A DNA stretch of 14,572 bases from Actinomycetospora sp. (lineage in GTDB: Bacteria; Actinomycetota; Actinomycetes; Mycobacteriales; Pseudonocardiaceae), in the NCBI GenBank assembly GCA_025925615.1, contig JAICLN010000054.1:1-14572 (forward strand), in the 5' to 3' direction. The position numbers and the translations under genes were made by a program. Under the pieces are notes generated by a model that had not been told where the DNA came from, ran no database searches, and saw only the letters and a list, made by a program, of their open reading frames with translations. Positions 12,075-14,572 of this stretch are shown here, one piece after another. Numbering within the stretch: position 1 is the first letter of the stretch; every line of letters begins with the position of its first letter.

Positions 12075-14572
12075 TCAGGACCCGACGGACCGCTCCCGGC
12101 CCTCGGGCCGGCGCGGTCGCCGCGCGAGGTCCCGCTCCGGGCGGACGGCCCCGAGATTCCGACCACACACCGCGGCGGCGAGCACCTCGGCGAGGTGCAC
12201 CGGCGTGCGGTCCACGTCCGACTGCTCGATCTGGGTCCGGCAGCTGTAGCCGTCGGCGATGACGAGGGTCCCGGCGTCGGTCTCGCGCAGGATCGGCAGG
12301 AGCTTGTCCTCCGCGCACGCCATCGACACTTCGTAGTGCCCGTCCTCGAAGCCGAAGTTGCCCGCCAGGCCGCAGCACCCGGCGTCGAGTACCTCGAGGT
12401 CGACGCCCGCCGCCGCAGCCACCGCCCGGTCCGCGTCGGTGCCGAGCACGGCGTGCTGGTGGCAGTGCGGCTGCATCACCGCACTCCGGTCGAGCTGCGT
12501 GGCCGGCCGCCAGTCGGGCGCCTTCGCGTGGAGCAGCTCCGCGAGGGTGTAGGTCTGCGCGGCCAGGCGGTGGGCGTCCTCGTCGCCGTGCATCAGCTCG
12601 GGCAGGTCGGACCGGAACACCGCGGTGCAGCTGGGTTCGAGCACCACCACGGGAGTGCCGTCGCGCAGCTGCGGGCGCAGCACCTCGAGCGTGCGGCGCA
12701 GCACCCGCTGCGCGACCGGCAGCTGCCCCGTGGAAATCCAGGTCAGGCCGCAGCACACCTCCGCGTGGGGCACGGTGACCTCGAAGCCCGCGGCCTCGAG
12801 GACGGTGACCGCCGCGCGCGCGATGGCGGGCTGGAAGGCGTCGGTGAAGGTGTCCGGCCACAGCAGGACCCGGCCCCGGGGGTGCGACGGCTCGGGCACC
12901 TGGGGGCCGCGCCGCGCGAACCACGCGGTGAAGCGCTCCTCGGTGAAGGCGGGGATGTCCCGCTGCTCGGCGACGCCGCCGGCCTTCTTGACCAGCCGTT
13001 CGAGTCCGGGCGTGGCCGTGATCCGGTTGACCAGCCGGGCCAGCGGTGCGGCCCGGGTGGCCAGGCGCGCCCACACCGGGAGCCAGCCCATGGACCAGTG
13101 GGCGAGCGGGCGGCGCCAGGCCCGGCCCGCGTAGTGGTGGGAGAGGAACTCGGCCTTGTAGGTGGCCATGTCGACGTCGACCGGGCAGTCGCTCTTGCAG
13201 CCCTTGCACGCCAAGCACAGGTCGAGCGCGTCGCGCACCTCGGTCGAGCGCCACCCGTCGGTGATGACCTCGCCGCGCATCATCTCGAACAGCACGCGGG
13301 ATCGGCCGCGGGTCGAGTGCTCCTCCTCCCGGGTGGCCCGGTAGCTCGGGCACATGACCCCGCTCTCGTGCCCCCGGCAGTGGCCGATGCCCACGCAGCG
13401 CGACACCGCACCGGAGAACCGGTGGCCGTCGTCGGGGTAGGCGAAGTAGGTCGTGGGCTCCCAGGGGCGGTAGTCGCTGCCCTGGCGCAGGTCGGCGTCG
13501 AGGCGCCGCGAGTGCACGATCTTCCCGGGGTTCATCTTCTCGCCCGGATCGAACAGGGCCTTGAGCTCGCCGAACGCCGCCACGATCTGCTCGCCGAACA
13601 TGATCGGGAGCAGCTCGCCACGGGCCTGCCCGTCGCCGTGCTCGCCCGAGAGCGACCCGTCGTACGACGCGACGAGGTGCGCGGCCTCGACGAGGAAGGA
13701 CCGGAAGTCGGCGACGCCGCCCGCGGTACCCAGGTCGAAGGGGATGCGGCAGTGCACGCATCCCTGGCCGAAGTGGCCGTAGACGGCGGTCTCGCCGAGG
13801 CCGTGGCGCTCGAGCAGGTCACGGTAGTCGCGCAGGTAGTCGCCGAGGCGGTCCGGCGCGACCGCCGCGTCCTCCCAGCCCGGGTGGGTGGGGGAGTCGA
13901 GCGGGGGGTAGGCCGTGGCCCCGAGCCCGGCCTCCCGGGCCTCCCAGAGCTGCTGCTCGGACAGCGGCCGGTCGAGCACCTTGGCCGTCGGGGGATCGTC
14001 GCGGCGCCGCAGCTCGTCGACCAGCCCCTGGGCGGCCCGGTCGACGGCGTCCTGGTCGTCGCCGGAGAACTGTGCCATGAGCCAGGACTCGCCCCGCGGC
14101 AGCTCGGCGATGGCCTCGTCGGCCAGCGACTCGTTGCGCTCCAGCTCGACCAGCCGGGAATCGATGCCCTCCAGTGCCGAAGGGCCGTGGGCGACCACCG
14201 CGGGGACGTCGGACCCGGCCGCGACGATGTCCGGGTAGCCGAGAACCACCAGCGCCGACGCCGACCGCGTGGGGAACAGCTCGATCTCGGCCTGCAGGAC
14301 CGTGACCAGCGTGCTCTCGCTGCCGACGAGGGCCTTCGCGACGTCGAAGCCCTGTTCGGGCAGGAGTGCGTCGAGGTTGTAGCCCGAGACGCGCCGGGGG
14401 ATGTCCGGGTAGCGGGCCCGGATCTCGTCGGCGTACCGGTGGCGCAGGTCGCGCATCCCGCGGTAGAGCTCGGCCCGCCGGCCGCCCTCGGCGAGGATCC
14501 GCGCGTACTCCTCGTCGCTGGTGGGGCCGACCCAGCAGCGCAGCCCGTCGTAGGTGACGATCTCCAGCCGGC
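12075..14572 (-). CDS. FAD-linked oxidase with C-terminal Fe-S/CCG domains (GlcD-GlcF fusion type), 5' end outside window
   Basis: Large membrane-associated 2-hydroxyacid dehydrogenase type protein (D-lactate/glycolate-like): FAD oxidises the substrate and Fe-S clusters pass electrons on. About 831 codons are visible. The open frame continues through the right edge with homologous sequence, so most of the N-terminal FAD-binding PCMH domain is missing. The visible part begins with the end of the FAD domain (R-R-V-S-G-Y-N-L-D). It continues through the FAD-oxidase C-terminal domain (G-S-L-S-G-E-H-G-D-G, then M-N-P-G-K). Next are two 4Fe-4S ferredoxin-like sites, C-x5-C-x8-C-P (near 13340-13410) and C-L-A-C-K-G-C-K-S-D-C-P (near 13180-13215). 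Two CCG domains follow, V-C-C-G-L (near 12750) and G-C-C-G-L-A-G (near 12370). It is followed 26 bp downstream by the STAS-like gene. The exact substrate cannot be assigned. Confidence 0.9.
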   Translation of the reverse strand, partial: RLEIVTYDGLRCWVGPTSDEEYARILAEGGRRAELYRGMRDLRHRYADEIRARYPDIPRRVSGYNLDALLPEQGFDVAKALVGSESTLVTVLQAEIELFPTRSASALVVLGYPDIVAAGSDVPAVVAHGPSALEGIDSRLVELERNESLADEAIAELPRGESWLMAQFSGDDQDAVDRAAQGLVDELRRRDDPPTAKVLDRPLSEQQLWEAREAGLGATAYPPLDSPTHPGWEDAAVAPDRLGDYLRDYRDLLERHGLGETAVYGHFGQGCVHCRIPFDLGTAGGVADFRSFLVEAAHLVASYDGSLSGEHGDGQARGELLPIMFGEQIVAAFGELKALFDPGEKMNPGKIVHSRRLDADLRQGSDYRPWEPTTYFAYPDDGHRFSGAVSRCVGIGHCRGHESGVMCPSYRATREEEHSTRGRSRVLFEMMRGEVITDGWRSTEVRDALDLCLACKGCKSDCPVDVDMATYKAEFLSHHYAGRAWRRPLAHWSMGWLPVWARLATRAAPLARLVNRITATPGLERLVKKAGGVAEQRDIPAFTEERFTAWFARRGPQVPEPSHPRGRVLLWPDTFTDAFQPAIARAAVTVLEAAGFEVTVPHAEVCCGLTWISTGQLPVAQRVLRRTLEVLRPQLRDGTPVVVLEPSCTAVFRSDLPELMHGDEDAHRLAAQTYTLAELLHAKAPDWRPATQLDRSAVMQPHCHQHAVLGTDADRAVAAAAGVDLEVLDAGCCGLAGNFGFEDGHYEVSMACAEDKLLPILRETDAGTLVIADGYSCRTQIEQSDVDRTPVHLAEVLAAAVCGRNLGAVRPERDLARRPRRPEGRERSVGS

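Noticed and set aside
12049..13761. A 718-aa minus-strand frame joining the STAS-like protein to upstream sequence
   Set aside because: Upstream of 12048 the frame is Arg-rich shadow of the dehydrogenase. A strong GGAGG-spaced ATG at 12048 marks the real start.

Overview
The window is very GC-rich, with G or C at nearly every third codon position. It uses GTG starts and GTGA/ATGA stop-start overlaps freely. It encodes a rifampin phosphotransferase preceded by a rifamycin-associated element (RAE), and it has an actinobacterial-type LexA box. All of this fits a soil-type actinomycete, possibly Pseudonocardiaceae-like; the lineage is my inference. I see no insertion sequence, phage gene, CRISPR array, tRNA or rRNA.

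Layout. Bases 1-528 contain no convincing gene but hold several signals: a LexA/SOS-type box at the left edge, a perfect 16-bp palindrome, and two abutting copies of a 62-bp unit that each fold into a long hairpin. Next come two translationally overlapping GNAT acetyltransferases (529-1859). A short gap carries an RAE, then a full-length rifampin phosphotransferase gene (rph, 1942-4536). Rph meets, tail to tail with 8 bp of overlap, an FMN-dependent azoreductase on the minus strand. Divergent from the azoreductase is an ECF41-like sigma factor with a SnoaL-type C-terminal domain. Its frame is broken by one extra C in a C5 run. The gap between them contains a good ECF41-type promoter (TGTCACC-N16-CGTC) pointing at the sigma gene.

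After a bidirectional terminator, a minus-strand PucR-type regulator with an RsbRD-like N-terminal domain diverges from a plus-strand operon. That operon encodes a covalent-flavin (berberine-bridge-like) oxidoreductase, an HSL-family alpha/beta hydrolase whose catalytic Ser is replaced by Ala, a possible 38-codon coupled ORF, and an MFS transporter. It looks like a small, locally regulated oxidation/transport module of unknown substrate. It converges, with a single-base gap, on a minus-strand operon. In transcription order that operon encodes a GlcD/GlcF-type FAD plus Fe-S dehydrogenase (its 5' end lies outside the window), a STAS-like protein and a four-helix membrane protein of unknown function.

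The best-supported known biology is the RAE-rph rifamycin-inactivation locus. The points I consider least explained are the 62-bp hairpin repeats, the broken sigma factor next to its apparent own promoter, the nucleophile-less hydrolase in an otherwise intact operon, and the dehydrogenase/STAS/membrane-protein operon.
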